DNA of 64,000 nucleotides. Origin: Sporobacter termitidis DSM 10068. Its GTDB lineage: Bacteria > Bacillota > Clostridia > Oscillospirales > Oscillospiraceae. Position 1 is the stretch's first letter, and every line of letters begins with the position of its first letter. A program made the position numbers and the translations under genes. Below the pieces are notes generated by a model. It was not told where the DNA came from and ran no database searches. It saw only the letters and a list, made by a program, of their open reading frames with translations. This document shows positions 8,601 to 17,169 of this stretch, one piece after another. The stretch is taken from positions 124,001 to 188,000 of the forward strand of contig NZ_FQXV01000004.1 of the NCBI RefSeq assembly GCF_900130065.1, read 5' to 3'.

Positions 8601-10364
8601 ATGCCGCTTGACGCCATATTCCTCACGGCGCTCCGTAACGAGCTGGACGAGAGGCTCCGGGGAATGAAAATCGATAAAATACAGCAGCCGGAGCAGGACC
8701 AGATCGTTCTGGCGCTCCGGGGCTACGGCGCATCGCCGCGGCTGCTCATCTCCGCGGGGACAGGCGACGCGCGGCTGCATCTCACGGCCGCGTCGTTTGA
8801 AAACCCGATGAGTCCGCCGATGTTCTGTATGCTGCTGCGCAAGCATTTAACGGGGGCGAAGATCAAGTCGATCACCCAGCCTCCGCTTGAAAGATCGGCC
8901 GATATCGCCCTCGACTGCGTCGACGCACTGGGAGAGCCCTGCGAAAAGCATCTGATCCTGGAGCTTATGGGGCGGTACTCCAACATCATTCTCACCGATC
9001 GGGACATGCTCATTATCGACTGCCTCCGCCGCGTGGATGCCACCATGTCCGAAAAGCGGCAGGTCCTGCCCGGCCTTTATTACCGCCTGCCGCCCATTCA
9101 GGACAAGAGCGACCCCCTGGCGGTGACGCCGGAGTCGTTTGATACATTGCTTGCTTCGGCGCCGGGAGACAGGGCGGCCGACAAATGGCTGGTGGACAGC
9201 TTCACGGGCCTGTCGCCGCTTATCTGCCGGGAGCTCGTCTTCAGGGCCTGCGGGGAGACGGACAGGCGTGTCGCCGCGCTCCGGGCCGCTGACGGCGCCG
9301 CGCTCCGCCGCGCGTTCCTTGTATTGACGGACGATGTCCTGGCCGGCCGGTTCGCGCCGGTGATGCTGCTGGACGGCGAGGGCAAACCATCCGATTTTTC
9401 GTACACGGCGATCTCCCAGTACGGCGCGGCCCTCCGGCAGGAAACCGCCGAATCCTTTTCCGCGCTCCTCGACGCGTTTTACACGCGCCGGTTTACCATG
9501 GAGCGCATGCGCCAGCGCTCCCAATCGCTGACGAAATCCATCAAAAACGCCTGCGACCGCGTCCAGCGCAAGCTTATAAGCCAGAGGGAGGAGCTCCGGC
9601 AGACCGCCGGCCGGGAACGGCTCCGCGAGCTGGGCGACATCCTCACGGCGCAGCTGCACCTCCTCAAAAAGGGTATGGCCGTTTTCAGGACGACGGACTT
9701 TTATGCCGACGACGGACACGAGATCGACATCCGCCTCGACCCGCTGAAAACGCCCCAGCAGAACGCCGCCAAGTACTACAAGGACTATACAAAAGCCCGG
9801 AACGCCGAGACGATTTTGACGGAGCAGATCGCGCTGGGCGAAAAGGAACTGGAATACTTAAAGAGCGTCCTTGAGGAGATCGGCCGAGCCGAAAGCGAAC
9901 GCGATCTCGCCGAAATTCGCCAGGAGCTCGCCCAGACAGGGTACGTCAGGGTCCAAAAGACAGGCAAAAAGGATAAAACGCCGGAGGCCGTGCCGATGCG
10001 CTTCGCCTCCACATCAGGCCTCACGATCCGCGCCGGCAGGAACAACATCCAAAACGAGACGCTGACGCACCGCCTGGCCTACAAAACGGACGTCTGGCTG
10101 CACGCCCAGAAAATCCCCGGTTCCCATGTCATCGTCTCCGCCAACGGCCAGGAGCCCGACGAGGCGGCGCTGGGGGAGGCGGCCGCCATCGCCGCGTTCT
10201 TTTCCCAGGCCCGGGAGAGCAGTAAGGTCCCCGTGGACTGCACGCTTGTCAAATACGTCAAAAAAATCCCGGGCGGCCGCCCCGGCATGGTGACGTACAC
10301 TGATTACAGGACGATTATCGCGTCGCCGGATGAGGAGCTCGTCAAGCGGCTTCAGGTAAAATAA
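8601..10364 (+). CDS. rqcH: Ribosome quality control protein RqcH (NFACT family, FbpA-like)
   Basis: Rqc2/NEMF homologue that binds obstructed 50S subunits and recruits tRNA-Ala to add C-terminal Ala tails to stalled chains; older annotations call it a fibronectin-binding protein. The 587-residue protein has the NFACT-N domain from residue 1 (DAIFLTALRNELDERLRG), a helix-hairpin-helix and coiled-coil middle (about 290-450), and the NFACT-R domain near 465-560 with GLTIRAGRNNIQNE and DVWLHAQKIPGSHVIV. It starts at ATG 8601 behind AAAGGA. Confidence 0.93.
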   Translation: MPLDAIFLTALRNELDERLRGMKIDKIQQPEQDQIVLALRGYGASPRLLISAGTGDARLHLTAASFENPMSPPMFCMLLRKHLTGAKIKSITQPPLERSADIALDCVDALGEPCEKHLILELMGRYSNIILTDRDMLIIDCLRRVDATMSEKRQVLPGLYYRLPPIQDKSDPLAVTPESFDTLLASAPGDRAADKWLVDSFTGLSPLICRELVFRACGETDRRVAALRAADGAALRRAFLVLTDDVLAGRFAPVMLLDGEGKPSDFSYTAISQYGAALRQETAESFSALLDAFYTRRFTMERMRQRSQSLTKSIKNACDRVQRKLISQREELRQTAGRERLRELGDILTAQLHLLKKGMAVFRTTDFYADDGHEIDIRLDPLKTPQQNAAKYYKDYTKARNAETILTEQIALGEKELEYLKSVLEEIGRAESERDLAEIRQELAQTGYVRVQKTGKKDKTPEAVPMRFASTSGLTIRAGRNNIQNETLTHRLAYKTDVWLHAQKIPGSHVIVSANGQEPDEAALGEAAAIAAFFSQARESSKVPVDCTLVKYVKKIPGGRPGMVTYTDYRTIIASPDEELVKRLQVK

Positions 10365-10375
10365 GCTGATAAAAA

Positions 10376-10415
10376 GAAACGGCGGGGTTTCGGAATTTTC
10401 CGATTCAGCCGTTTC
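10376..10415. terminator. Bidirectional hairpin terminator
   Basis: GAAACGGC (10376-10383) pairs with GCCGTTTC (10408-10415) around an inner CGGAA/TTCCG. A T-rich tract follows on the plus strand (TTTCTTTTT) and TTTTTATC follows on the minus strand. It separates convergent rqcH and the small Cys-rich gene, whose stop codon lies within the stem. Confidence 0.65.
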
Positions 10416-10611
10416 TTTCTTTTTCCGCAAGGCTTTTGGCGTACGCTTTTCCCCGTGAGCACCGAGGCGCCGTGACGGGGCAATGCCTTTTACAAAAAGG
10501 GCAGCGCAGGGGATCGGCGCCGGCGGGTGAAGCCGTCGCCGAGGACTGCTGATCCCGGGGCGTTCCCGCTTCCGGCGGGTCCGGCCGGCGTGGATGGCGT
10601 TTAAATATCAT
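10405..10611 (-). CDS. Small Cys-rich protein divergent from a MarR regulator
   Basis: 68-residue protein of unknown function. Start ATG at 10611 has AAGGAG 9 nt upstream; an upstream TTG in frame is rejected. The N-terminal half is polar, Pro-rich and probably disordered. The C-terminal half has CPFCKRHCPVTAPRCSRGK, a CxxCxxxC...C pattern that could bind zinc or an iron-sulphur centre. It is transcribed away from the MarR gene with about 200 bp between them, which suggests a regulatory pair. Family assignment is not possible from sequence alone. Confidence 0.65.
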   Translation of the reverse strand: MIFKRHPRRPDPPEAGTPRDQQSSATASPAGADPLRCPFCKRHCPVTAPRCSRGKAYAKSLAEKERNG

Positions 10612-10740
10612 TGTCGCTTTCTCCTTCAAGCATGGCGGGCAAGATGATTTTCAATCTTTCGCGATGCATTATGGTTTACGTGGAAACTATGATAATGATA
10701 GCACCATATCGTTTCTGCGTCAACTATGCATAACAGCATA

Positions 10741-10768
10741 TTTACAACGATATTTATTGTGATATACT
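10741..10768 (+). promoter_or_regulatory. Promoter of the MarR regulator
   Basis: TTTACA (10741-10746), 16-bp spacer, TATACT (10763-10768), 45 bp before the ATG at 10813, in an AT-rich gap unlike the surrounding GC-rich DNA. Confidence 0.6.
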
Positions 10769-10812
10769 TGTTATGGTTTCCTAATAAACATCTAAGTTGT
10801 GGAGCAGGTATC

Positions 10813-11298
10813 ATGAAGCTTGAAGAAAATCAGCAGATAAAAGGCGCACTCGTTGCGAAAATGGATCAATTCATCAATAAAGTCAGCGCGGAAAGCTATG
10901 ATTACGAGGAAGAATACCTGAAGGAAGCTCTGAAAAGCGAAAAGTACCCGGACCTGCCCGGCATGACGCTGACGGAGTGCCATGTGATCGACTGTATTGA
11001 AAGAAATCCGCTGATCAACGCGATAGGGATATCGCAGAAAATGAATATAACCAAAGGCGGTATTTCAAAAATTACAGCGCGTTTGCTGAAAAAGGGCCTG
11101 ATCAGAATATACCGTTTGGAAGGGAATAGGAAAGAGATTTTTTATGCCCTGACGCCCCTTGGGAAAAAAGTATATCTCATCCATGAGCAGCTCCATGCGA
11201 AGATATACAAAAAAATCGATTCGGTGCTGGACCGCTATACTGAAACGGAACTGAAAACGATCGGAGATTTTATCGGCCGCGTTTCCGAGATCGTCTGA
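10813..11298 (+). CDS. MarR family transcriptional regulator
   Basis: 161-residue winged-helix regulator. Start ATG at 10813 (MKLEENQQ) follows GGAGCAGG; longer in-frame starts precede the promoter and are rejected. The wHTH spans about residues 50-120: LTECHVIDCIERNP, then the recognition helix region SQKMNITKGGISKITARLLKKGLI and the wing RLEGNRKEIFYALTPLGKKV. A long N-terminal helix serves dimerisation. The target and ligand are unknown; the divergent Cys-rich gene is the obvious candidate target. Confidence 0.85.
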   Translation: MKLEENQQIKGALVAKMDQFINKVSAESYDYEEEYLKEALKSEKYPDLPGMTLTECHVIDCIERNPLINAIGISQKMNITKGGISKITARLLKKGLIRIYRLEGNRKEIFYALTPLGKKVYLIHEQLHAKIYKKIDSVLDRYTETELKTIGDFIGRVSEIV

Positions 11299-11445
11299 CA
11301 GGCAGGCGGGTTTAAGCAAACGCCCATATCGCCGTCGGCAACGTTTACCATTACTATAAGAACGACCGCGCCGGGTGGGCGTCACGTGCTGCTTGACCGG
11401 TTTCATACACTGTACTGAGAATCCAAACACAGGAGCATCAGTACC

Positions 11446-12105
11446 ATGAAAACTTTGAAATGCAGCCGATTGTCCACTACATACCAAAACTGTCCCCCGT
11501 CCTACACCCGCATTCTCCACGCCGCTCCTGACATGCCGCCCGTCGACGTGTACGTCAACGGAAATCCGGTCGCAATGAACCTTGCCTACAAGCAGACCGC
11601 GGGCTACTTCACGGTTTCGCCGTGTACGTATCATATAAAAATTTTCCCCTCCGGCAAAAAGTACGGGGAGTGCCCCATTGCCGAAGCGTGCTTTGAAATC
11701 TGTGCGAAAACCGCGACGACCTTCGCGTTCCTCGGAGACTGCCGCTGCGGCACAGGGCTGCTCGGCATCCAGGAGATTTTCGACCCGTGCCGCCGCCTGC
11801 GCGAACGGTGCAAGGCATACGTCCGCTTTATCAACCTCTCCCCGAATTCGCCGCCGCTTGACGTGGCAATTGTCGGCGGAACACGGCTTTTCCGGAACGT
11901 CCCGTATACGACGCATACGAAATACACCCCGGTGGACCCCGGCACCTATGTCTTTCAGCTGCGGCCCGCCGGATCAAGGCAGCAGGGTGTCGCCTCCGCG
12001 CCGGTCACGCTGGAGCGCGGCACGACGTCGACCGTCTACGCCCTGGGCAACGTGGGCGGAACGCCGCCGCTTGAGACGATCGCGACGGTCGACGGGAACT
12101 ATTAG
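11446..12105 (+). CDS. DUF4397 domain protein (two repeats)
   Basis: 219-residue protein of unknown function. Two DUF4397 units are visible: residues about 20-105 (YTRILHAAPDMPPVDVYVNGN) and 120-205 (AYVRFINLSPNSPPLDVAIVGG). Each begins with the hydrophobic 'R.lHa.P..p.vDvyv' strand pattern. No signal peptide or membrane segment is seen, unlike many secreted members, so it may be cytoplasmic or spore-associated (inference). Several Cys residues (CRCGTG, CRRLRERC) stand out. AGGAG precedes the ATG. Confidence 0.85.
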   Translation: MKTLKCSRLSTTYQNCPPSYTRILHAAPDMPPVDVYVNGNPVAMNLAYKQTAGYFTVSPCTYHIKIFPSGKKYGECPIAEACFEICAKTATTFAFLGDCRCGTGLLGIQEIFDPCRRLRERCKAYVRFINLSPNSPPLDVAIVGGTRLFRNVPYTTHTKYTPVDPGTYVFQLRPAGSRQQGVASAPVTLERGTTSTVYALGNVGGTPPLETIATVDGNY

Positions 12106-12138
12106 CGGGTCGTGACTCGATAACTCCGGCAAAAATAG

Positions 12139-12211
12139 ATTCCCGCCTTCGCGGGAATGACATACCTGGGAGCGGTGGTCTCCTCTTTGTCATTCCCGCG
12201 AAGGCGGGAAT
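12139..12211. repeat. Paired inverted dRS3-like palindromes
   Basis: ATTCCCGCCTTCGCGGGAAT at 12139-12158 and ATTCCCGCGAAGGCGGGAAT at 12192-12211 are two 20-bp palindromes in opposite orientation, each flanked by TGACA or TGTCA on the inner side. The pair forms a 75-bp inverted-repeat element between a DUF4397 gene and nth. Single copies lie at 39604, 50526 and 60881. The core matches the ATTCCC-N8-GGGAAT pattern known as dRS3 in Neisseria. Confidence 0.8.
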
Positions 12212-12229
12212 CCACTTATCGCGCGTTAT

Positions 12230-12862
12230 TCAATGTGTTTTGCCATAATCGCAGTAACCGCGGATGCTGCATATCTCGCATTTCGGTTTTCTGGCGGGGC
12301 AGACGGCGCGCCCGTGCAGGACGAGCCTGTGGCAAAAGTCGTTGGACTTGTCCGGCGGCAGGATGTCCCGAAGGGCCAGCTCGATCTTGTATGGGTCCTC
12401 GAAATTTACCAGACCGATACGGTTCGACAGCCGGATGCAGTGCGTGTCCACCACGACGGCGGGCTTGCGGTACACGTCGCCGAGGATGATGTTCGCCGTC
12501 TTGCGGCCGACCCCGGGGAGCTTCAGCAGTTCCTCCATCGTGCCGGGGACGCGGCCGCCGAAGTCGGAGATCAGCATTTGCGCCGCGCTGACGATATCCC
12601 TGGCCTTGGTGTGATAAAAACCGCAGGAATGGATATATTTTTCAACGTCGGCCACGTCCGCCTCAGCCAGGGACTGAAGCGTCGGGTAAGCCGCGTAGAA
12701 GGCGGGCGTGACCTGATTGACGCGCTCGTCGGTGCACTGGGCGGCCAGGCGCGTGGCAAACAAAAGCTCGTAATCCTTGACGTATTCCAGCGAGCAGAGC
12801 TCGTCGGGGTAGTCGGCTTCGAGAAGGCGGATGATTTCGTCGATCTCTTTTTTACTGTGCAT
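12230..12862 (-). CDS. nth: Endonuclease III
   Basis: DNA glycosylase/AP lyase that removes oxidised pyrimidines. The 210-residue protein has the helix-hairpin-helix LPGVGRKTANIILGD with the catalytic Lys, the catalytic Asp in VVVDTHCIRL, and the iron-sulphur loop with spacing C-X6-C-X2-C-X5-C at the C-terminus (CPARKPKCEICSIRGYC). Length is normal. GGAG lies 9 nt before the ATG. It is monocistronic, convergent with the DUF4397 gene and divergent from glyA. Confidence 0.97.
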   Translation of the reverse strand: MHSKKEIDEIIRLLEADYPDELCSLEYVKDYELLFATRLAAQCTDERVNQVTPAFYAAYPTLQSLAEADVADVEKYIHSCGFYHTKARDIVSAAQMLISDFGGRVPGTMEELLKLPGVGRKTANIILGDVYRKPAVVVDTHCIRLSNRIGLVNFEDPYKIELALRDILPPDKSNDFCHRLVLHGRAVCPARKPKCEICSIRGYCDYGKTH

Positions 12863-12943
12863 ATCAATACTCCAAAAGCGAATCTATAGGCATTATGATA
12901 CCACGGTAAATGTTGAAAAGCCACTTTTTTTACTGTTTGTCAG

Positions 12944-12972
12944 TTGAAAATGCCGACAGATTTCGATATAAT
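12944..12972 (+). promoter_or_regulatory. Promoter of glyA
   Basis: TTGAAA (12944-12949), 17-bp spacer, consensus TATAAT (12967-12972). It lies 38 bp before the GTG start, so the leader is about 30 nt and leaves no room for a riboswitch. Confidence 0.8.
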
Positions 12973-13010
12973 ACGATTTATCACTTTAATAGATTAATGG
13001 GGGAAAACAC

Positions 13011-14258
13011 GTGATTAAAGAGACGATGTCGTTTATTACCGGCTACGACCCTGAGGTCGGCGCGGCTGTCGAAAAGGAATTTGCCCGGCAGCGCAGAAAT
13101 ATCGAGCTGATCGCATCCGAAAACTGCGTCAGCGAGGCTGTCCTTTTGACCGCGGGTACCGTGCTGACGAACAAGTATGCCGAGGGGTATCCCGGACACC
13201 GCTATTACGGCGGCTGCGAGGAGGTCGACGTCGTCGAAGCCATCGCCATCGAGCGCGCGAAAAAGCTCTTCGGAGCCAGGTTCGCCAACGTCCAGCCCCA
13301 CTCCGGGGTGTCCGCCAACTACGCGGCCTATATGACGCTGGTGAAGCCCGGCGACACGGTCCTGGGCATGAATCTTGACCACGGCGGGCATCTCTCACAC
13401 GGCAGCCCGGCCAATTTCTCCGGTAAATATTACAATATCGTCTCCTACGGCGTCACGACGGATACCAACGTCATCGATTACGACCAGCTGCGGGACCTGG
13501 CCAAAAAGCACCGGCCCCGGATGATTATCGCCGGCGCGTCGGCCTATCCCCGCATCATCGACTTCAAGACTTTTTCCGAGATTGCGAAGGAGGTCGGCGC
13601 GTATCTGATGGTCGATATTGCTCATATCGCCGGGCTCGTGGCCGCGGGCGAGCACCCGTCGCCCGTCCCGTACGCCGACATCGTCACCTCCACGACCCAT
13701 AAAACACTGCGCGGTCCCAGAGGCGGCCTGCTCCTGACGAACGACGAGGCGATTGCGAAAAAGATCAACAGCGCCGTGTTTCCCGGCGCGCAGGGCGGCC
13801 CGCTGATGCACATCGTCGCCGCCAAGGCCGTGGCGCTGGGCGAGGCGCTCAGGCCCGAATTCAAAACGTATCAGCAGCAGATCCGCAAAAACGCCAAAAC
13901 GCTGGCCGCGGAGCTTTTGAAACATGGCTTCAACCTGGTCTCCGGCGGCACGGACAACCACCTGATGCTCGTGGACCTGCGCAAGTTCAACACCACGGGC
14001 CGCGACATGGAAAAGCTCCTGGACACCGTCTACATCACCGCCAACAAGAACAAGATCCCCAACGACCCGCAGAACGCCTCCCTGACCAGCGGCATCCGCC
14101 TCGGCACTCCGGCCGTGACGTCCCGAGGCTTTAAGGAGGAGGACATGGTCAAGGTCGCCGAGCTCATCTACCTGACGGCGTCCGATTACCAGAACAAGGC
14201 GGACTACATCCGCAGCGAAGTGAACAAGCTCACCGCCAAGCATCCGCTGTACGAATAA
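13011..14258 (+). CDS. glyA: Serine hydroxymethyltransferase
   Basis: PLP enzyme that interconverts serine and glycine and feeds one-carbon units to tetrahydrofolate. The 415-residue protein has [12 protein letters not shown] near the N-terminus, [14 protein letters not shown], and the Schiff-base lysine in [13 protein letters not shown] near residue 231. Start GTG at 13011 follows TGGGGGAAA; an ATG at 13026 is the alternative. A 13-bp hairpin follows the stop. Confidence 0.97.
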   Translation: MIKETMSFITGYDPEVGAAVEKEFARQRRNIELIASENCVSEAVLLTAGTVLTNKYAEGYPGHRYYGGCEEVDVVEAIAIERAKKLFGARFANVQPHSGVSANYAAYMTLVKPGDTVLGMNLDHGGHLSHGSPANFSGKYYNIVSYGVTTDTNVIDYDQLRDLAKKHRPRMIIAGASAYPRIIDFKTFSEIAKEVGAYLMVDIAHIAGLVAAGEHPSPVPYADIVTSTTHKTLRGPRGGLLLTNDEAIAKKINSAVFPGAQGGPLMHIVAAKAVALGEALRPEFKTYQQQIRKNAKTLAAELLKHGFNLVSGGTDNHLMLVDLRKFNTTGRDMEKLLDTVYITANKNKIPNDPQNASLTSGIRLGTPAVTSRGFKEEDMVKVAELIYLTASDYQNKADYIRSEVNKLTAKHPLYE

Positions 14259-14271
14259 TTGAATCATGATA

Positions 14272-14301
14272 ACAGCGGGTGGGAGCGATCCCGCCCGCTG
14301 T
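14272..14301 (+). terminator. Hairpin after glyA
   Basis: ACAGCGGGTGGGA (14272-14284), loop GCGA, TCCCGCCCGCTGT (14289-14301), a 13-bp stem with one wobble. Only GTTTC follows, so the T-run is weak, but the placement 13 nt after the glyA stop fits a terminator. Confidence 0.6.
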
Positions 14302-14307
14302 GTTTCG

Positions 14308-14444
14308 AACGAGGTCAGGAAAGCGTATGACGTTCTTATCGAGGAAGGTATAGGCATCTACCCGCCGCACAGTACGACATACAGTTCCTGCACAATAAAT
14401 TCGGTTTCCGCTGGGGACTGATGACGGAGCAGCTCGAACGGTGA
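14308..14444 (+). pseudogene. Remnant of a VOC/PhnB-like gene
   Basis: Reading one frame from 14308 gives NEVRKAYDVLIEEG followed by IGIYPPHSTTYSS; after a frame change near 14390 another frame gives QFLHNKFGFRWGLMTEQ and a stop at 14442-14444. Joined, this matches my memory of the C-terminal part of PhnB-like vicinal-oxygen-chelate proteins (helix 'V..Ayd.L.e.G', then 'dkFGfrWgl'). The N-terminal part is missing and no start is present, so it is a decayed fragment. The call is based on motif recognition only. Confidence 0.55.
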
Positions 14445-14481
14445 AACTGCCGGGCGTATAATAGCGAGGCCGTAAAGTCGT

Positions 14482-14560
14482 GGGGTATGGGGCGAAGCCC
14501 CATTAGCGGGATCATAGGGGGCGCAGCCCCTTATACCTTTTTTTGGGCGGGCGGGTGGGG
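14482..14560 (+). repeat. G-quadruplex repeat, copy 2
   Basis: GGGCGGGCGGGTGGGG at 14545-14560 is a four-tract G-quadruplex motif with one-nucleotide loops. It is preceded by the hairpin arms GGGGCGAAGCCCC (from about 14490) and AGGGGGCGCAGCCCCTT. It lies just before the rarA ribosome binding site region. Confidence 0.7.
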
Positions 14561-14615
14561 TATTGATATTTTGGCAGATTTCGGGTAGATTTGTACAAGG
14601 AAAGGCGATGATATC

Positions 14616-15890
14616 ATGTACCGTCCCCTTGCGGATGAGATTCGCCCGACGTCGCTGGACGAGGTCGTGGGCCAGGAGCATATCCTGGGCAAAAACGGGC
14701 TGCTGCGGCGTATTATTGACAGCGGCACGATACCGAATATGATTTTTTACGGCCCGTCGGGTTCCGGCAAGACGACGGTGGCCAATATCATCGCGCTCAA
14801 ATCCGGCCGTGCCCTCCATAAGCTCAACGCCACGACGGCCGGCACCGCCGATATCAAGAACATTATCGCGGAGCTGGACACCCTCATGACGCCCAACGGC
14901 GTGCTGCTATACCTCGATGAGATCCAGTACTTCAATAAGAAGCAGCAGCAGTCGCTGCTGGAGTTCATCGAAAACGGAAAAATTACGCTCATTGCCTCCA
15001 CCACGGAAAATCCGTATTTCTACGTGTACAACGCCATATTGAGCCGCAGCACCGTCTTTGAGTTCAAGGCGCTCACGGCCCGGAGCGTCCTGCCCGCCGT
15101 GCTGCGGGCTGTGCGGCTCATGGAGGAACGGGAGGGCCTGCCCGCCGAGCTGGAGGAGGGCGTGGCCGAGCACATCGCCAGCGCCTGCGGCGGCGACGTC
15201 CGCAAGGCGGTCAACTCCGTGGAGCTTCTGTTCTCGTCCTCGGAGAGGACGGCGGACGCCATCCGTATCCGGCTGGAGGACGCCAAAGCGCTCTCCCAGC
15301 GCAGCGCCATGCGCTACGACAGAGAGGGCGACAGCCACTACGACATCATCTCCGCGCTGCAGAAATCCATCCGCGGCTCCGACCCGGACGCGGCGTTGCA
15401 CTACCTGGCGCGCCTCCTGGAAGCCGGGGATCTGATTTCCCCGTGCCGGCGCCTTCTCGTCATTGCCGCCGAGGACATCGGCCTGGCGTACCCCCAGGCG
15501 GTGGCCGTCGTCAAGGCTTGCGTCGACGCGGCGCTCCAGCTGGGTCTGCCCGAGGCGCGTATCCCGCTGGCCGAGGCTGCCGTCCTGCTGGCCACCGCGC
15601 CCAAGTCAAACGCGGCCTGTCTTGCCATCGACGCCGCCATGGAGGATATCCGAAAGGGGCGGAGCGGCGACGTGCCGAGGGAGCTGCAGAACGTCCACGC
15701 CGACTCGGCGGGGCAGGAGCGCGGGCAGAATTATAAGTATCCGCACGACTACCCCGGTCACTGGGTGAAGCAGCAGTATCTCCCGAACGAGATCAAAAAC
15801 GCCAGGTATTACGAGTACGGCGACAACAAGACCGAGCAGGCCGCGAAAAAATACTGGGATCTGATCAAAAACGGCGGGCAGGAAGCGTAA
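14616..15890 (+). CDS. rarA: Replication-associated AAA+ ATPase RarA (MgsA)
   Basis: AAA+ protein acting at stalled replication forks, related to clamp loader subunits. The 424-residue protein starts MYRPLADEIRPTSLDEVVGQEHIL, has Walker A YGPSGSGKTT near residue 46, Walker B LLYLDEIQ near 97, and sensor 1 IASTTENP. The C-terminal tetramerisation region includes SDPDAALHYLARLLEAGDLISPCRRLLVIAAEDIGLAYP in pieces, typical of RarA. GGAAAGGCG precedes the ATG. Confidence 0.95.
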   Translation: MYRPLADEIRPTSLDEVVGQEHILGKNGLLRRIIDSGTIPNMIFYGPSGSGKTTVANIIALKSGRALHKLNATTAGTADIKNIIAELDTLMTPNGVLLYLDEIQYFNKKQQQSLLEFIENGKITLIASTTENPYFYVYNAILSRSTVFEFKALTARSVLPAVLRAVRLMEEREGLPAELEEGVAEHIASACGGDVRKAVNSVELLFSSSERTADAIRIRLEDAKALSQRSAMRYDREGDSHYDIISALQKSIRGSDPDAALHYLARLLEAGDLISPCRRLLVIAAEDIGLAYPQAVAVVKACVDAALQLGLPEARIPLAEAAVLLATAPKSNAACLAIDAAMEDIRKGRSGDVPRELQNVHADSAGQERGQNYKYPHDYPGHWVKQQYLPNEIKNARYYEYGDNKTEQAAKKYWDLIKNGGQEA

Positions 15891-15929
15891 ACATATAATA
15901 CGGCGAATACCGCGTGAAAGGTGATACAG

Positions 15930-16142
15930 ATGGACGTGCGGGTTGGGGATATTCTCACCATGAAAAAAAAGCACCCGTGCGGCGCTTTTACATGGCAGGT
16001 GCTTCGGACCGGGGCTGACTTCAAGCTCCGGTGCACCGGCTGCGGCCATGAGATCATGAGCCCGAGAAGCAGCATTGAAAAGCATATAAAGAAGCTGGAA
16101 AGAAAGGCCCCCTCTGACGAGGGAGCCCCGGACTGCCGATAA
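15930..16142 (+). CDS. DUF951 family protein
   Basis: 70-residue conserved Firmicute protein of unknown function. It shows the family pattern VGDILTMKKKHPCGAFTW, then LRTGADFKLRCTGCGHEIM and SRSSIEKHIKKL-type basic helix (here PRSSIEKHIKKLERK). The CxxC with an upstream Cys may bind zinc. Start ATG at 15930 follows AAAGGTGAT. The last dozen codons (after ERK) come from a GAGGGAGC-type palindromic repeat, so the tail APSDEGAPDCR is not part of the family domain. Confidence 0.88.
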   Translation: MDVRVGDILTMKKKHPCGAFTWQVLRTGADFKLRCTGCGHEIMSPRSSIEKHIKKLERKAPSDEGAPDCR

Positions 16143-16215
16143 GCCCGAAGGCTTTATTAGACAAGTTGAGGCGAACACAGTTCGCCCCTGCGGGGACCAT
16201 CCTGTCATTCCGGGC
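16110..16215. repeat. Three short palindromic repeats at the 3' end of the DUF951 gene
   Basis: In order: CCCCTCTGACGAGGGAGCC (about 16113), a GATAAGCC...GGCTTTATTAGACAAG element (16137-16165) and GGCGAACACAGTTCGCCCC (16171-16190). Each belongs to a family seen elsewhere in the window. They fill the gap to the convergent gene ending at 16251. Confidence 0.6.
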
Positions 16216-16250
16216 GAAAGCGCCGTGTCTCTCCGCGCTTTTCTCTCATG

Positions 16251-17024
16251 CTACGGCGCGATAATTTTGTCAATGATATCTTCCACTTGCGGGTAGAATA
16301 TAAAAGCGTTCTCAATGCCCAGCCTGGAAGCGACGGTGAGCTTGCGCCGGATGCTGGCGGCGTTGTCGTACAGGACAAAGCGCGTGCCTTTCTTGTCGTG
16401 GTATGTAAAGTAGTAGGCGCAGAGGTCCTTTGAGAGGAAAGACTGGGCGTGCTGCTGCTCTATGAGCGCCTGAAGCTCTTCCGCCGTCAGCTCACGGCCG
16501 GCGCCGGTGACGGCCGGCAGGGAGAAATCCATGCGGACCCGTTCGATCTCCAGGGCGACCCGCCCGTCGTATTTTTTCAGCGCCTCGCCGATGTGGTCGC
16601 TGAGCGTGCCGCCCGACAGTGCCGACGGCACCAGGGCGATGACATGCTCGCTCGCCGATGCCAGCGCCTCGGGGACGTACACCTTCAGGCCCCGGGCTTT
16701 GGCGTCCGACGCCAGATGGGCCGTCAGGGATGTGAGCTGTGCTGACGACCGGCCGCCGGTGTCCAGGACGATGCCGGTGAAGCCGCTTTTTTCACATTCG
16801 TGGAGGAGCTCCGCCACAAAGGCCGCCGCCGGTCCGCCGCCTGTAAAACCGTCCGTGTCGACGACCATCAGCCCGCCTCTGACAAATTCGGTGCCCTGCG
16901 CACGGTAGAGGTGATACCCGCGGCCGATCCTGTAAATGATATGAGCGACCGGCAGCCCGGTCCGGGCGGCTGCGGCGATGTATTCCCGGGGCGCGGCGAC
17001 AATAAGATTTGTGGTATTCTCCAA
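16251..17024 (-). CDS. Conserved hypothetical protein, possible GH18-like barrel
   Basis: 257-residue protein I cannot name with certainty. A TTG at 17024 is the better start because GGGAGG lies 9 nt upstream; the in-frame ATG at 17057 has no ribosome binding site. Alternating strand and helix pattern (GGLMVVDTDGF, GFTGIVLDTGG, LKVYVPEAL, HVIALVPSALSGG, RVALEIERVRMDF, TRFVLYD) suggests a TIM barrel, and the EIERVRMDFSLP segment recalls the GH18 hydrolase fold without the classic DxxDxDxE. No signal peptide. The next gene is divergent. Confidence 0.6.
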   Translation of the reverse strand: MENTTNLIVAAPREYIAAAARTGLPVAHIIYRIGRGYHLYRAQGTEFVRGGLMVVDTDGFTGGGPAAAFVAELLHECEKSGFTGIVLDTGGRSSAQLTSLTAHLASDAKARGLKVYVPEALASASEHVIALVPSALSGGTLSDHIGEALKKYDGRVALEIERVRMDFSLPAVTGAGRELTAEELQALIEQQHAQSFLSKDLCAYYFTYHDKKGTRFVLYDNAASIRRKLTVASRLGIENAFIFYPQVEDIIDKIIAP

Positions 17025-17169
17025 TTGTACATTCCTCCCGACACATGGTAAAATCATACGTCCGCTTTCAGCGGAACATGTCCCTTGACTGCTTAAAATC
17101 AGAGTCTCCGCCCGCGGTGATTTGTTAAGGATAACCGATATAATAAAATATGATTTTAAGGTGCCTGAT

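Noticed and set aside
12863-13010. Glycine or other riboswitch upstream of glyA
   Set aside because: The promoter is only 38 bp before the start codon, so no room for an aptamer.
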